A DNA stretch of 46,115 nucleotides from Methylobacterium sp. GTDB taxonomy: Bacteria; Pseudomonadota; Alphaproteobacteria; Rhizobiales; Beijerinckiaceae. Below, one piece after another: positions 1 through 7,518 of this stretch. Location of the stretch: NCBI GenBank assembly GCA_013823325.1, contig PNLY01000038.1, positions 1-46,115 of the forward strand, given 5' to 3'. The position numbers and the translations under genes are program-made. Position 1 is the stretch's first letter, and each line of letters opens with the position of its first letter. The notes below the pieces were generated by a model. The model saw only the letters and a list, made by a program, of their open reading frames with translations, did not search any database and was not told the DNA's origin.

Positions 1-295
1 CGTCAGCATTCGCTACACCGAGCGCCTCGCCGAGGCCGGTATCGAGCCCTCCGTCGGCAGCGTCGGCGACAGCTATGACAATGCTCTCGCTGAGACGATC
101 AACGGCCTCTACAAGGCGGAGCTGATCCACCGCCGCGGACCCTGGCGGAGCTTCGAGGCAGTCGAGTTTGCCACGCTTGCCTGGGTCGACTGGTTCAACA
201 ATCGCCGGCTGCTGGAGCCTATCGGCAACATCCCGCCGGCCGAGGCCGAGGAGCGCTACTACGCCATGCTGGACGAGCCAGCCATGGCGGCGTGA
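1..295 (+). CDS. IS3-family transposase (OrfB), 3' end only
   Basis: This is the C-terminal 97 residues of an rve-type (DDE) integrase-fold transposase; the rest lies left of the window. The reading frame starts at base 2 and ends at TGA 293-295. The segment contains SYDNALAE, the conserved stretch carrying the last acidic residue of the catalytic triad (Glu about 31 residues into the fragment). It is followed by WVDWFNNRRLLEPIGNIPPAEAE, the typical IS3 OrfB tail. The stop is followed by a sequence matching an IS3-type terminal inverted repeat. Whether the element is complete cannot be judged from here. Family assignment is secure; subgroup is not determined. Confidence 0.9.
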   Translation, partial: VSIRYTERLAEAGIEPSVGSVGDSYDNALAETINGLYKAELIHRRGPWRSFEAVEFATLAWVDWFNNRRLLEPIGNIPPAEAEERYYAMLDEPAMAA

Positions 296-308
296 CTCAA
301 ACGAAATG

Positions 309-334
309 GCCTCCGGGAAACCCGGCGCGGTTCA
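309..334. repeat. Right terminal inverted repeat of the IS3-family element
   Basis: The sequence just after the transposase stop, read on the minus strand, begins TGAACCGCGCCGGGTTTCCC and continues GGAGGC. This resembles the TGAACCGCCCCGGG-type termini I know from IS3-family elements. The left end is outside the window, so neither the matching repeat nor a target duplication can be checked. The element boundary is probably at about base 334. Confidence 0.65.
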
Positions 335-382
335 ACCTGTGCCACCGGCCCAGGCGGAGCGACAGTTGAACGAGGAGTGAAT

Positions 383-1234
383 GTGAAGACCGTCAGGCTT
401 GGGACGATAGAGTTTTGCAACACTCGACCGATGGTGTTTATGGGCGGCGTGAACGTGCTGGAAAGCCGCGATCTCGCCATGCGGGTGGCGGAGGTGATGA
501 CGACGGAGACGACGCGCCTGAACATGCCGTATGTCTTCAAAGCTTCTTTCGACAAGGCTAATCGGTCATCGAACCGATCCTATCGCGGGCCGGGGATCGA
601 TGAGGGCCTGAAAATCCTTCAGGAGGTACGCACGAGCTTCGGCGTCCCGGTCCTCACGGATATCCATCTTCCCGAACAGGCTACGGTCGCCGCCGAGGTC
701 TGCGACGTGCTGCAACTGCCCGCGTTTCTGGCGAGGCAAACCGACCTGATCGAGGCGATCGCACGAACGGGCAAGGTCGTCAATGTCAAAAAACCGCAAT
801 TCATGAGCCCAAGCCAGATAGGGCATGTCGTCGAAAAGCTGGAGGACTTCGGCAATCATCAGGTCGTCATATGCGAGCGGGGAAGCAGCTTCGGCTACGA
901 CAATCTCGTTGTCGACATGCTGGGCTTTGGTGTCATGAAAACCGTGACGGCTGGCGTACCGATCGTTTTTGACGTCACCCATTCGCTGCAAATGCGCCAG
1001 GCCGGAGCAAGCAGCTCCGGCGGTCGCCGCGATCAGGCGTTCGAACTCGCTCGATCCGCCATGGCATTGTCGCTGGCCGGACTATTCGTGGAGGCTCACC
1101 CCGATCCGGACAGGGCCTTGTGCGACGGTCCAAGCGCCCTGCCTCTCGCCCAAATCCCGGCGTTCCTCGCGCAGGTGAAGGCCGTCGATGATCTGGTGAA
1201 GTCCTTTGCCGGAATTGGCCACGACTGCCAATAA
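383..1234 (+). CDS. kdsA: 3-deoxy-8-phosphooctulonate synthase (KdsA), metal-independent E. coli type
   Basis: KdsA condenses arabinose 5-phosphate with phosphoenolpyruvate to Kdo-8-phosphate, the precursor of the Kdo in lipid A-core and some capsules. The protein is about 283 residues, the family length. It carries [36 protein letters not shown], a GGRR loop and [17 protein letters not shown]. The GTG at 383 is preferred over GTG 377 because GAGGAG (372-377) sits five bases upstream. [10 protein letters not shown] has Asn (about residue 24) where metal-dependent enzymes have Cys, so this belongs to the metal-independent class. Alphaproteobacterial housekeeping KdsA, as I know it, has the GPCQ-type motif. 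This copy next to an IS end is therefore probably an acquired second gene, perhaps for a surface polysaccharide (inference). Confidence 0.93.
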   Translation: MKTVRLGTIEFCNTRPMVFMGGVNVLESRDLAMRVAEVMTTETTRLNMPYVFKASFDKANRSSNRSYRGPGIDEGLKILQEVRTSFGVPVLTDIHLPEQATVAAEVCDVLQLPAFLARQTDLIEAIARTGKVVNVKKPQFMSPSQIGHVVEKLEDFGNHQVVICERGSSFGYDNLVVDMLGFGVMKTVTAGVPIVFDVTHSLQMRQAGASSSGGRRDQAFELARSAMALSLAGLFVEAHPDPDRALCDGPSALPLAQIPAFLAQVKAVDDLVKSFAGIGHDCQ

Positions 1235-1242
1235 GCCACATC

Positions 1243-1258
1243 AACGCCACTTGGCGTT
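1243..1258. repeat. Short hairpin after kdsA
   Basis: AACGCC (1243-1248) and GGCGTT (1253-1258) form a perfect 6-bp stem with an ACTT loop, nine bases after the kdsA stop. There is no T-run on either side, so it may slow or end transcription only weakly. It may equally be coincidental. Confidence 0.35.
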
Positions 1259-1314
1259 ACGGGTTTGCCTGGGCGGCCCAAACAATCCCTTCTCAGCGGT
1301 GAATGAGACGATAG

Positions 1315-1398
1315 TGCGGGCGGTCGTACACGAACCGACATATCCGTAAGGACGGCGGATTTTGAATGCGCTGCGTCTACCAACTCCGCCACGCCCGC
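1315..1398 (-). tRNA. tRNA-Leu (CAA anticodon), apparently degraded
   Basis: Reading the minus strand from 1398, a 7-bp acceptor (GCGGGCG/CGCCCGC) pairs perfectly. A leucine-type D arm (GGCGGAGTTGGTAGACGC), an anticodon loop TTCAAAA (anticodon CAA) and a long variable arm (GTCCTTACGGAT) follow, about 84 nt in all. Several features suggest decay. The anticodon stem has a C-C mismatch (GCGCA against TCCGC). The T loop reads TTCGTGT-A instead of TTCRANY-C, losing the invariant A58 and C61. The bases after A73 are CTA rather than CCA. It may be a non-functional relic or an attachment-site copy left by an integrated element. tRNA-Leu identity is clear; function is doubtful. Confidence 0.75.
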
Positions 1399-1526
1399 AC
1401 TTTGCCGCCGATCGCCCTCTAGGTCTCTGCCCCTAGCGCCATTTCGGCAGGATTCTCATACTCCACTCCCACACCGCCAGCCCGTTGAAAATACGATGTT
1501 TTCACTTCATCGTGATTTCCTGTTGA

Positions 1527-1694
1527 TTGGTAGACAAACCCCTTTTTGAGACGGCGTTGTTCGACATCGCGATCCTGTTTCGGGAAGGCGGCTTCTACGG
1601 TCGGGTCCGCTACAAGACCAGCTCGCTCTATCCGTCAATGGTCATGCACGGCATCGGCAATTCCGTCGCGGTGCTTGAACGCCTGCTGAAGTGA
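1527..1694 (+). pseudogene. C-terminal remnant of an unidentified protein
   Basis: An open frame from about 1527 to TGA 1692-1694 encodes about 55 residues, including FDIAILFREGGFYGRVRYK and, further on, HGIGNSVAVLERLLK. The composition and codon use look protein-like, and the end resembles a natural C-terminus. There is no convincing start or ribosome-binding site, and the sequence just upstream is AT-rich and stop-containing. I do not recognise the family. The most likely reading is the tail of a gene truncated when the surrounding element was rearranged; a genuine small ORF is less likely. Confidence 0.35.
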
Positions 1695-1988
1695 AGGCCG
1701 TGCCCGGCGCGCGGGCGCCGAGGCGTTCACGTTGGAGACCGATTCGGCGTCGCCGGCCGGACGAGCGTCCGCGCGACCCGCCTATGTTTAACCGCCGATA
1801 GCCAGGAGCCCTACTCCGACCGAATCACCCTTTCCGCCCGTTGGATCGAACTACATGGTCGTTCGTGTAGCAGCGTGAGCCAATGCTCGCAGGCGGGCCC
1901 GACAGGGATCGGTATCTCCACTGAAAAGCGTCTCGCGCTTTCTCATCAGCAAACGATCGGCGACCTCACGCCGATCAAAGGAGGACGG
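1695..1988. other. Non-coding stretch in the accessory region
   Basis: I see no convincing gene between the remnant ORF and the helix-turn-helix gene. An open frame from 1875 runs into the latter, but its first 38 residues look non-coding and the better start is at 1989. No transposon end or clear repeat is visible. Confidence 0.5.
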
Positions 1989-2219
1989 ATGACTGACGGA
2001 AAATTTCTCACCGCCGAAGAAGTATCGGAACGCTATCGCGGAGGAGTGTCTGTCGGCACGCTTCGCAATTGGCGTGCGATGAAAATCGGGCCTTCCTTCG
2101 TGAAGATCGGCAAAGCCGTGCTCTATCCCATCGTGGAGCTTGAGGCCTGGGACGAAACGAATAAGATTCGTTGCCGGGCTTCAAGGAGACTCACCGGGAG
2201 CGACGGGGATCAGGTGTGA
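1989..2219 (+). CDS. AlpA/excisionase-like helix-turn-helix protein
   Basis: This is a small (76-residue) DNA-binding protein of the MerR-like helix-turn-helix type used by excisionases and AlpA-type regulators. The visible core is [30 protein letters not shown], then [16 protein letters not shown], a helix-turn-helix followed by a beta-hairpin wing. The ATG at 1989 is chosen because AAAGGAGG (1977-1984) lies four bases upstream; a longer frame from 1875 has no such signal. Such proteins usually control excision or conjugation genes of integrative elements, plasmids or prophages. Its place between a degraded tRNA-Leu and a truncated radC fits a decayed element edge. The target is unknown. Confidence 0.75.
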   Translation: MTDGKFLTAEEVSERYRGGVSVGTLRNWRAMKIGPSFVKIGKAVLYPIVELEAWDETNKIRCRASRRLTGSDGDQV

Positions 2220-2323
2220 GGTCACGTTCGATCACAAAAACAGACCCCAATTACCGGCACCTACTCAACAGACACATCGAAAAAAGACCGGAAATTCAAC
2301 ACTTTAGTAAATTACGTGGGACG

Positions 2324-2485
2324 TTTCACAATCATCCATCGGGTGACCCGACGCCGTCGGGCGCCGACATGCGCATGACCCGCGAGCTGGTCGATATCGC
2401 CAAGCCCCTGGGCATCGCCATCCACGACCACATCATCGTCGGCCGCGACGGGCATGCCAGCTTCAAGGGGCTGGGGCTGATCTGA
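2324..2485 (+). pseudogene. radC: RadC (JAMM/MPN-domain) 3' fragment
   Basis: This encodes the last 53 residues or so of a RadC-family protein: [18 protein letters not shown], then [20 protein letters not shown] and SFKGLGLI before the stop. The His-x-His...Ser...Asp signature of the JAMM metal site is present. The rest, including the N-terminal helix-hairpin-helix and most of the MPN fold, is missing; full RadC is around 220-240 residues. The frame continues upstream to 2171, but that part (2220-2323) is AT-rich and unlike RadC. It is a truncated gene, probably broken by the element to its left. Confidence 0.8.
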
Positions 2486-2529
2486 GGCGTTGCTGCCCGC
2501 CCCTTTCAGCCGGATGCGTACTGCCTCCG

Positions 2530-3147
2530 CTACCGATCCGATTGAAACACCATTGCGCCGATGGCTTCGGCCTCGGCCAACCAATCTCCCCGCTGCTCGT
2601 CCGAGCTGCCGACGACCGGCCTGAAAACGTGCCGCCGATAGGCCTTCACGCCGCAATACGGCAGCACGCAGCGTCCCCAAATCGATTCGAGCGGGTCGCC
2701 CAGCTGCTCTTCTTCACGCTGCGCAGATGTGTCCGAGGTATTCAGGACCAGCGCGATCCTGATCGCGAGTAATCCCTCCGGCAAGCCGTCTGCAGTGCTC
2801 AGGCGATAAGCCACGCCCGGAACCAGGACCCGGTCCATCCAACCAGACAATATGGCCGGCGGCTTACCCCACCAGTTCGGATGGACGATCAATAAGCCGT
2901 CAGCAGCCGCGATGTCCGATCGATGCTGTCGGACGATAGGGTCTTCGCCCCGCGATAGAGCCGCTTCAAACGTATCGCCTGTCGTATAGGCCTCTTCCGC
3001 CTTCAGACAGGGGTCGAATCCCTCCGAGTAGAGGTCATGATGGACGACGTCATGACCGGCATCCGACAGCGCGTTCCGGACACGGCCCGAGATCGCATGG
3101 CAAAAGCTCGACTCGCGGGGATGGGCGACCAGGGACAGAATGCGCAT
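2530..3147 (-). CDS. Flavodoxin-fold NAD(P)H-dependent oxidoreductase (quinone reductase family)
   Basis: The 205-residue protein has the flavodoxin-like fold of NAD(P)H:quinone oxidoreductases (MdaB/KefF/NQO relatives), which carry FMN or FAD and make two-electron reductions of quinones. Visible motifs are the N-terminal strand and phosphate loop MRILSLVAHPRESSF, the flavin-contact stretch LLIVHPNWWGKPPAILSGWMDRVL, and a GVAYR segment. The ATG at 3147 is preferred over a TTG nine bases upstream because the fold starts directly with MRILSLV; neither has a strong ribosome-binding site. It stands alone between the radC remnant and the Anbu operon, so context gives no substrate. Confidence 0.85.
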   Translation of the reverse strand: MRILSLVAHPRESSFCHAISGRVRNALSDAGHDVVHHDLYSEGFDPCLKAEEAYTTGDTFEAALSRGEDPIVRQHRSDIAAADGLLIVHPNWWGKPPAILSGWMDRVLVPGVAYRLSTADGLPEGLLAIRIALVLNTSDTSAQREEEQLGDPLESIWGRCVLPYCGVKAYRRHVFRPVVGSSDEQRGDWLAEAEAIGAMVFQSDR

Positions 3148-3381
3148 GGCTGACAACGACTACACGGCGCCGGAGTCTGCAAGAGCAACGGCGGCCTCCG
3201 AAACCGAGGCCAGGTCGGCGATCCACGCCACGGTGGCTTCAGGCCGAGCACGGTCGCGTTTCAGCGTCGGCCAGGACTGCCCAGGAAAGAGGCAGCCACC
3301 CGACAAAAGCGTCGGCAACAGACCTCTTCCCCAACTGGAGCGAATGCGCATAGGCTAGCCGAAACAGGGGAAGACGGCTGC
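3148..3381. other. Divergent intergenic region
   Basis: This 234-base gap separates the minus-strand quinone reductase from the plus-strand ATP-grasp gene, so it should contain both promoters. I see no confident -35/-10 pair or operator. A 72-codon plus-strand frame (3140-3358) crosses it but has no protein-like features and overlaps the start of the reductase. Confidence 0.5.
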
Positions 3382-4797
3382 ATGGTCGCATTCGACGAGA
3401 TGACAGGGGGAGAAGGCGGCCTGCGGGCCGCCTATGGCGAGCTCGATCGCTGGTTGAAGGAAGCGCCGCCCGAGATGCTGGCGCTGCGCCGTTCGCAGGC
3501 CGAGCTGTTCTTTCGCCGCATCGGCATCACCTTCGCCGTCTATGGCGACGAGGAATCGACCGAGCGCCTGATCCCCTTCGACATCATCCCGCGCGTGCTG
3601 ACCAAGCCGGAATGGACCAAGCTGGAGAAGGGCCTGCGCCAGCGCGTCACCGCGCTCAACATGTTCCTGGCCGACGTCTACGGGCCGCAGGAATGCCTGA
3701 AGGCCGGGATCATCCCGCCCGACCTGGTCTATCGCAACGCCTGCTATCAGCTGCAGATGGTCGATTTCCAGGTGCCGCACGGCATCTACTGCCACATCGC
3801 CGGCATCGACATCGTCCGCGTCGACGCCGACACCTTCTATGTGCTGGAAGACAATGCGCGCACGCCGTCGGGCGTCTCCTACATGATGGAGAACCGCGAG
3901 GTGATGCTCCGGCTCTTCCCGGAGCTCTTCGCCACGCACCGCGTCGCGCCGGTCGACAACTATCCCGACCAGTTGCTGGCGACGCTGCGCTCGGTCGCGC
4001 CGCGCACGGCCTCCTCCGATCCGACGATCTGCCTCCTGACGCCCGGCCAGTACAATTCGGCCTTCTACGAGCACTCGTTCCTGGCCGACAAGCTCGGCGT
4101 CGAGCTGGTCGAGGGCTCGGACCTCCTGGTCAAGGACGACGTCGTCTACATGCGCACGACGCAGGGGCCCAAGCGCGTCGACGTGATCTACCGGCGCATC
4201 GATGACGACTTCATCGACCCGCTGGTCTTCCGCAGCGATTCCGTGCTCGGCGTGCCCGGCATCATCGGCGCCTACAAGGCCGGCAACGTCACGCTGGCCA
4301 ACGCGGTCGGCACCGGCGTCTCCGACGACAAGGCGGTCTACAGCTACATGCCGGAGATCGTGAAGTTCTTCACCGGAGAAGAGCCGATCCTGAAGAACGT
4401 ACCGACCTATCGCTGCCGCGAGCGCGAGGCCAATGCCTATGTGCTCGACAATCTCGAGAAGCTCGTGGTGAAGGAGGTCAACGGCTCCGGCGGCTACGGC
4501 ATGCTGGTCGGCCCGCATGCCAGCAAGCAGCAGATCGACACCTTCCGCAAGAAGCTGAAGGCGCAGCCCGAGGGCTTCATCGCCCAGCCGACATTGGCGC
4601 TCTCGACCTGCCCGACCTTCGTTGCATCGGGCGTAGCGCCGCGCCATGTCGACCTGCGCCCCTATGTCCTCTCCGGCGCGAACGGCATCTCCTGCGTGCC
4701 GGGCGGGCTGACCCGCGTCGCGCTCAAGGAAGGTTCGCTCGTGGTCAATTCCAGCCAGGGCGGCGGCACCAAGGACACCTGGGTTCTCGATGCATGA
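3382..4797 (+). CDS. Circularly permuted type 2 ATP-grasp protein (DUF404/DUF407, COG2308)
   Basis: This 471-residue protein belongs to the circularly permuted ATP-grasp family, predicted to ligate amino acids or peptides with ATP. Conserved stretches include VLEDNARTPSGVSYM (about 154-168), PGQYNSAFYEHSFLA, VVKEVNGSGGYGMLVGP (about 362-378, the glycine-rich nucleotide part) and GFIAQPTLALSTCP. It is the first of four plus-strand genes: ATP-grasp, alpha-E, transglutaminase-like and Anbu protease. This set is known to travel together in many proteobacteria and is thought to form a peptide-ligation and proteolysis system whose substrate is not established. The downstream alpha-E gene starts 85 bases after its stop. 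Family assignment is very secure; the reaction is inferred. Confidence 0.93.
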   Translation: MVAFDEMTGGEGGLRAAYGELDRWLKEAPPEMLALRRSQAELFFRRIGITFAVYGDEESTERLIPFDIIPRVLTKPEWTKLEKGLRQRVTALNMFLADVYGPQECLKAGIIPPDLVYRNACYQLQMVDFQVPHGIYCHIAGIDIVRVDADTFYVLEDNARTPSGVSYMMENREVMLRLFPELFATHRVAPVDNYPDQLLATLRSVAPRTASSDPTICLLTPGQYNSAFYEHSFLADKLGVELVEGSDLLVKDDVVYMRTTQGPKRVDVIYRRIDDDFIDPLVFRSDSVLGVPGIIGAYKAGNVTLANAVGTGVSDDKAVYSYMPEIVKFFTGEEPILKNVPTYRCREREANAYVLDNLEKLVVKEVNGSGGYGMLVGPHASKQQIDTFRKKLKAQPEGFIAQPTLALSTCPTFVASGVAPRHVDLRPYVLSGANGISCVPGGLTRVALKEGSLVVNSSQGGGTKDTWVLDA

Positions 4798-4882
4798 GCG
4801 CGTGGCGGCGACCTCGTCTCACCCCGTCCCCGGCGCAAGACGCTCGCGCGAACCACATCATGCCAGCAGACCGGACCTGATC

Positions 4883-5824
4883 ATGCTTTCCCGTACCGCC
4901 GACAGCCTCTACTGGGTCTCGCGCTATGTGGAGCGGGCCGAGTACCTCGCCCGCATCCTCGACGCCACCACCCGCCTGACCAACCTGCCCTCCGCCTATG
5001 GCGGCGCCGGCACCGAATGGCAGAGCGCGGTCGCCACCGCCGGCTGCGAGGACACCTTCGCCAAGGCCTATGGCGAGGCCAATGAGCGCAATGTCTGCGA
5101 TTTCCTCAGCTTCAACCCGGACAATCCGTCCTCGATCCGCAACTGCTTCGCCCTCGCCCGCTCCAACGCCCGCGCGGTCCGCACCGCGCTGACCTCGGAG
5201 ATGTGGGATGCGCTCAACGGCGCCTGGCTCGAGCTCCAGCGCTTCGAGCGCAAGCGCATGGACCGCGAGGAGTTCGCCCGCTTCCTCGACTGGGTGAAGG
5301 GCGTCTCGCTCGCCTTCGACGGCTCGGCCTACCGAACCATGCTGCGCGACGACGGCTACTGGTTCTCGCGGCTCGGCGTGAATGTCGAGCGCGCCGACAA
5401 CACCGCCCGCATCCTCGACGTGAAATACCATGTGCTGCTGCCCGAGACCGAGCAGGTCGGCGGATCGCTCGACTATTTCCAGTGGACCACGATGCTGCGC
5501 GAGGTCTCGGCGCTGACAGCCTATCACTGGGTCTATCGTCAGGCGGTGAAGCCGACGCTGATCGCCGACCTGCTGATCCTCAATCGGCGCATGCCGCGCT
5601 CGCTGGCGAGCTGCTATGAGAACATCTCGCGCTTCCTCGACCAGATCGGCGACGCCTACAACCGGCACGGGCCGGCCCAGCGCCAAGCGCGCAGGACGCT
5701 GACCAACCTCGCCAACACGCCGATCGAGGCGGTGCTCCAGCGCGGGCTGCACGAGTTCATCGAGGACTTCATCACCGAGAACAACCGCCTCGGAAACGTC
5801 ATCGTCGAGCAATACCTGCAGTAA
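4883..5824 (+). CDS. Alpha-E domain protein (DUF403, COG2307)
   Basis: This 313-residue, largely helical protein of the alpha-E family has the typical N-terminus MLSRTADSLYWVSRYVERAE and a typical end at EQYLQ. No catalytic motif is known for the family. It is a constant partner of circularly permuted ATP-grasp ligases and is assumed to work with them. An in-frame start at 4790 would overlap the ATP-grasp gene and add a non-conserved leader, so ATG 4883 is chosen on family alignment. No strong ribosome-binding site precedes it. The next gene starts 37 bases downstream, consistent with one transcript. Confidence 0.93.
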   Translation: MLSRTADSLYWVSRYVERAEYLARILDATTRLTNLPSAYGGAGTEWQSAVATAGCEDTFAKAYGEANERNVCDFLSFNPDNPSSIRNCFALARSNARAVRTALTSEMWDALNGAWLELQRFERKRMDREEFARFLDWVKGVSLAFDGSAYRTMLRDDGYWFSRLGVNVERADNTARILDVKYHVLLPETEQVGGSLDYFQWTTMLREVSALTAYHWVYRQAVKPTLIADLLILNRRMPRSLASCYENISRFLDQIGDAYNRHGPAQRQARRTLTNLANTPIEAVLQRGLHEFIEDFITENNRLGNVIVEQYLQ

Positions 5825-5861
5825 GGGCTTCCTTTCGCTCCCGAACTTGGACGCTTGCCGC

Positions 5862-6689
5862 ATGCGGATCCGGATTTCCCACAGCATCGCCTACACTTAT
5901 GCCGAGCCGGTGCGCCAGCTCAGGCAGGTGCTGCGCCTAACGCCGCGCGACCATGACGGCCAGCACGTGATGTCCTGGCGCGTGGCGCCGAGCATCGACG
6001 GACGATTGCAGGCCGGCCAGGATCCGTTCGGCAACATCATCCATGATTTCTCGGCCGACGGCCCGATCGAAAACTATACGATCGAGATCAACGGCCTGGT
6101 CGAGACCCTCGACCTCGCCGGCGTGGTCCGCGGCGTGACCGAGAAGGTGCCGCCCGACGTATTCATGCGCGACAGCCGGCTGACTCAAGGCAGCGAGGCC
6201 CTGCGGGCGCTCGCCGAGAAGGCTGCGAGCCGCGGCGGCAGCGACCTCACCAAGTTGCATGCGCTGCTGGAGACGATCCACGCCGAGATCCGCTGCGTGC
6301 CGACCGCCGACCATGTCGGCATCGGCGCCGCCGCCTGTGCTGAGGCCGGCGAAGGCATCCCGCAGGACGTCGCGCATGTCTTCATGACCTGCGCCCGCCT
6401 CCTCGGCGCGCCGGCGCGCTATGTCTCCGGCTATGTCGCGGCCTCGGACACCTTGCCCCATGCCGACGGTGCCCATGCCTGGGCCGAGGCCTATCTGCCC
6501 GAATATGGCTGGATTGGCTTCGATGCCGCCAACGGGCTCTGCCCGATCGATACGCATGTGCGTGTCGCCGCCGGGCTCGACTTTGCGGACGCCGCCCCGG
6601 TCCGCGGCGCCCGCGCCGGCGGCCAGGGCGAGAGGCTCCTGGTCGAGGTCAGCGCCCAGGCGGCCAAGCCGCGCTTCCAGGGGCAGTAG
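5862..6689 (+). CDS. Transglutaminase-like protein of the Anbu operon, catalytic Cys replaced
   Basis: This 275-residue member of the bacterial transglutaminase-like family (COG1305) has an N-terminal beta-rich domain (MRIRISHSIAYTYAEPVRQL) and a papain-like core. In active relatives the core contains G-x-C-Q-D-x-x-H. Here the stretch reads GEGIPQDVAHVF, with Pro167 at the cysteine position (codon CCG at 6360-6362). The other two triad residues remain: His205 in AHAWAEAY and Asp221 in GFDAANG. The gene is otherwise intact, so it may be a non-hydrolytic peptide-binding member. ATG 5862 is chosen over a TTG 15 bases upstream because family members start MRIRI-S. It is followed 79 bases later by the Anbu gene. 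Confidence 0.92.
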   Translation: MRIRISHSIAYTYAEPVRQLRQVLRLTPRDHDGQHVMSWRVAPSIDGRLQAGQDPFGNIIHDFSADGPIENYTIEINGLVETLDLAGVVRGVTEKVPPDVFMRDSRLTQGSEALRALAEKAASRGGSDLTKLHALLETIHAEIRCVPTADHVGIGAAACAEAGEGIPQDVAHVFMTCARLLGAPARYVSGYVAASDTLPHADGAHAWAEAYLPEYGWIGFDAANGLCPIDTHVRVAAGLDFADAAPVRGARAGGQGERLLVEVSAQAAKPRFQGQ

Positions 6690-6768
6690 CCGTCCCGGCA
6701 CATTGCCGCTGTCATGTGGGCCTGATACCAGCCTCGCACGCCGTTCTGGCGCGTTGCGGAGACCGCTC

Positions 6769-7518
6769 TTGACCTATTGCGCCGGCATCCTCGTCCAGGA
6801 CGGGCTCGTGATGATCGCCGACACCCGCACCAATGCCGGGCTCGACGACATTTCGACCTTCCGCAAGCTGCACGTCTTCTCCTGGCCGGGCGAGCGGACG
6901 ATGGCGCTCGCCACCGCCGGCAACCTCTCCGTCACCCAGTCGGTGGTCAGCCTGCTGCACGAAGGCATCCCCAACCCGGAAACGGGCGAGGTCGAGACGC
7001 TGCAAAACGCACCTTCGATGTTCCGCGCCGCCCAGCTCGTCGGCCGCGCCGTGCGCATCGTGCGCGAAACCGACGGCGAGGCGTTGCGCGAGGCCGGCGT
7101 CAAGTTCGACATGTCGTTCCTGTTCGGCGGCCAGATCCAGGGGCGGTCGATGCGGCTGTTCATGGTCTATTCGGCCGGCAACTTCATCGAATGCGGCATG
7201 GACGCGCCCTTTCTGCAGATCGGCGAGCATAAATACGGCAAGCCGATCCTCGACCGCGCCGTCACCTTCAAGACCCATCTCTACGACGCGCTCAAGGTCG
7301 GGCTGATCTCGATGGATTCGACCATGCGCTCCAATCTCGGCGTTGGCCTGCCGATCGACCTGATCGTGCTCCGACGCGACGCCGCCGCTCCCGAACTCAA
7401 CCGTCGGATCGAGGCGGGCGAGCCTTATTTCCACGATCTGCGCGAGCGCTGGTCGGCAGCACTTCGCGCCGCTCACATGGCGATTCCGCGCCCGCCCTAT
7501 GAGCCGACCGGCGACTAG
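6769..7518 (+). CDS. anbu: Anbu proteasome-type protease (HslV-like ancestral beta subunit)
   Basis: Anbu is a cytoplasmic Ntn-hydrolase of the HslV/20S beta family that assembles into open rings. The protein is 249 residues from a TTG start, MTYCAGILVQDG; removal of Met would expose Thr2 as the nucleophile. The start is fixed by this motif and by GCGGAG about 10 bases upstream. Other conserved parts are MIADTRTNAG, FGGQIQGRSMRLFMVYSAGNFIE and the KYGKPILDR segment. The gene closes the operon with ATP-grasp, alpha-E and transglutaminase-like proteins, the standard Anbu neighbourhood. The physiological substrate is not known for the family. Confidence 0.93.
   Translation: MTYCAGILVQDGLVMIADTRTNAGLDDISTFRKLHVFSWPGERTMALATAGNLSVTQSVVSLLHEGIPNPETGEVETLQNAPSMFRAAQLVGRAVRIVRETDGEALREAGVKFDMSFLFGGQIQGRSMRLFMVYSAGNFIECGMDAPFLQIGEHKYGKPILDRAVTFKTHLYDALKVGLISMDSTMRSNLGVGLPIDLIVLRRDAAAPELNRRIEAGEPYFHDLRERWSAALRAAHMAIPRPPYEPTGD

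Noticed and set aside
1096..1392. Minus-strand open frame starting MAELVDAAHSKSA
   Set aside because: This N-terminus is the well-known false translation of a tRNA-Leu gene; the rest is antisense to kdsA.
2171..2323. Extended start for the radC fragment
   Set aside because: The residues encoded before 2324 are unlike RadC, AT-rich and overlap the end of the helix-turn-helix gene, so this is a junction and not a true N-terminus.
3140..3358. Plus-strand 72-codon frame between the quinone reductase and ATP-grasp genes
   Set aside because: It overlaps the reductase start, has no ribosome-binding site and low-complexity charged composition; no family is recognisable.
3355..4647. Long minus-strand frame (430 codons) opposite the ATP-grasp gene
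   Set aside because: A high-GC shadow of a strongly conserved gene; its sequence is repetitive Arg/Asp/Ala/Val and matches no family.
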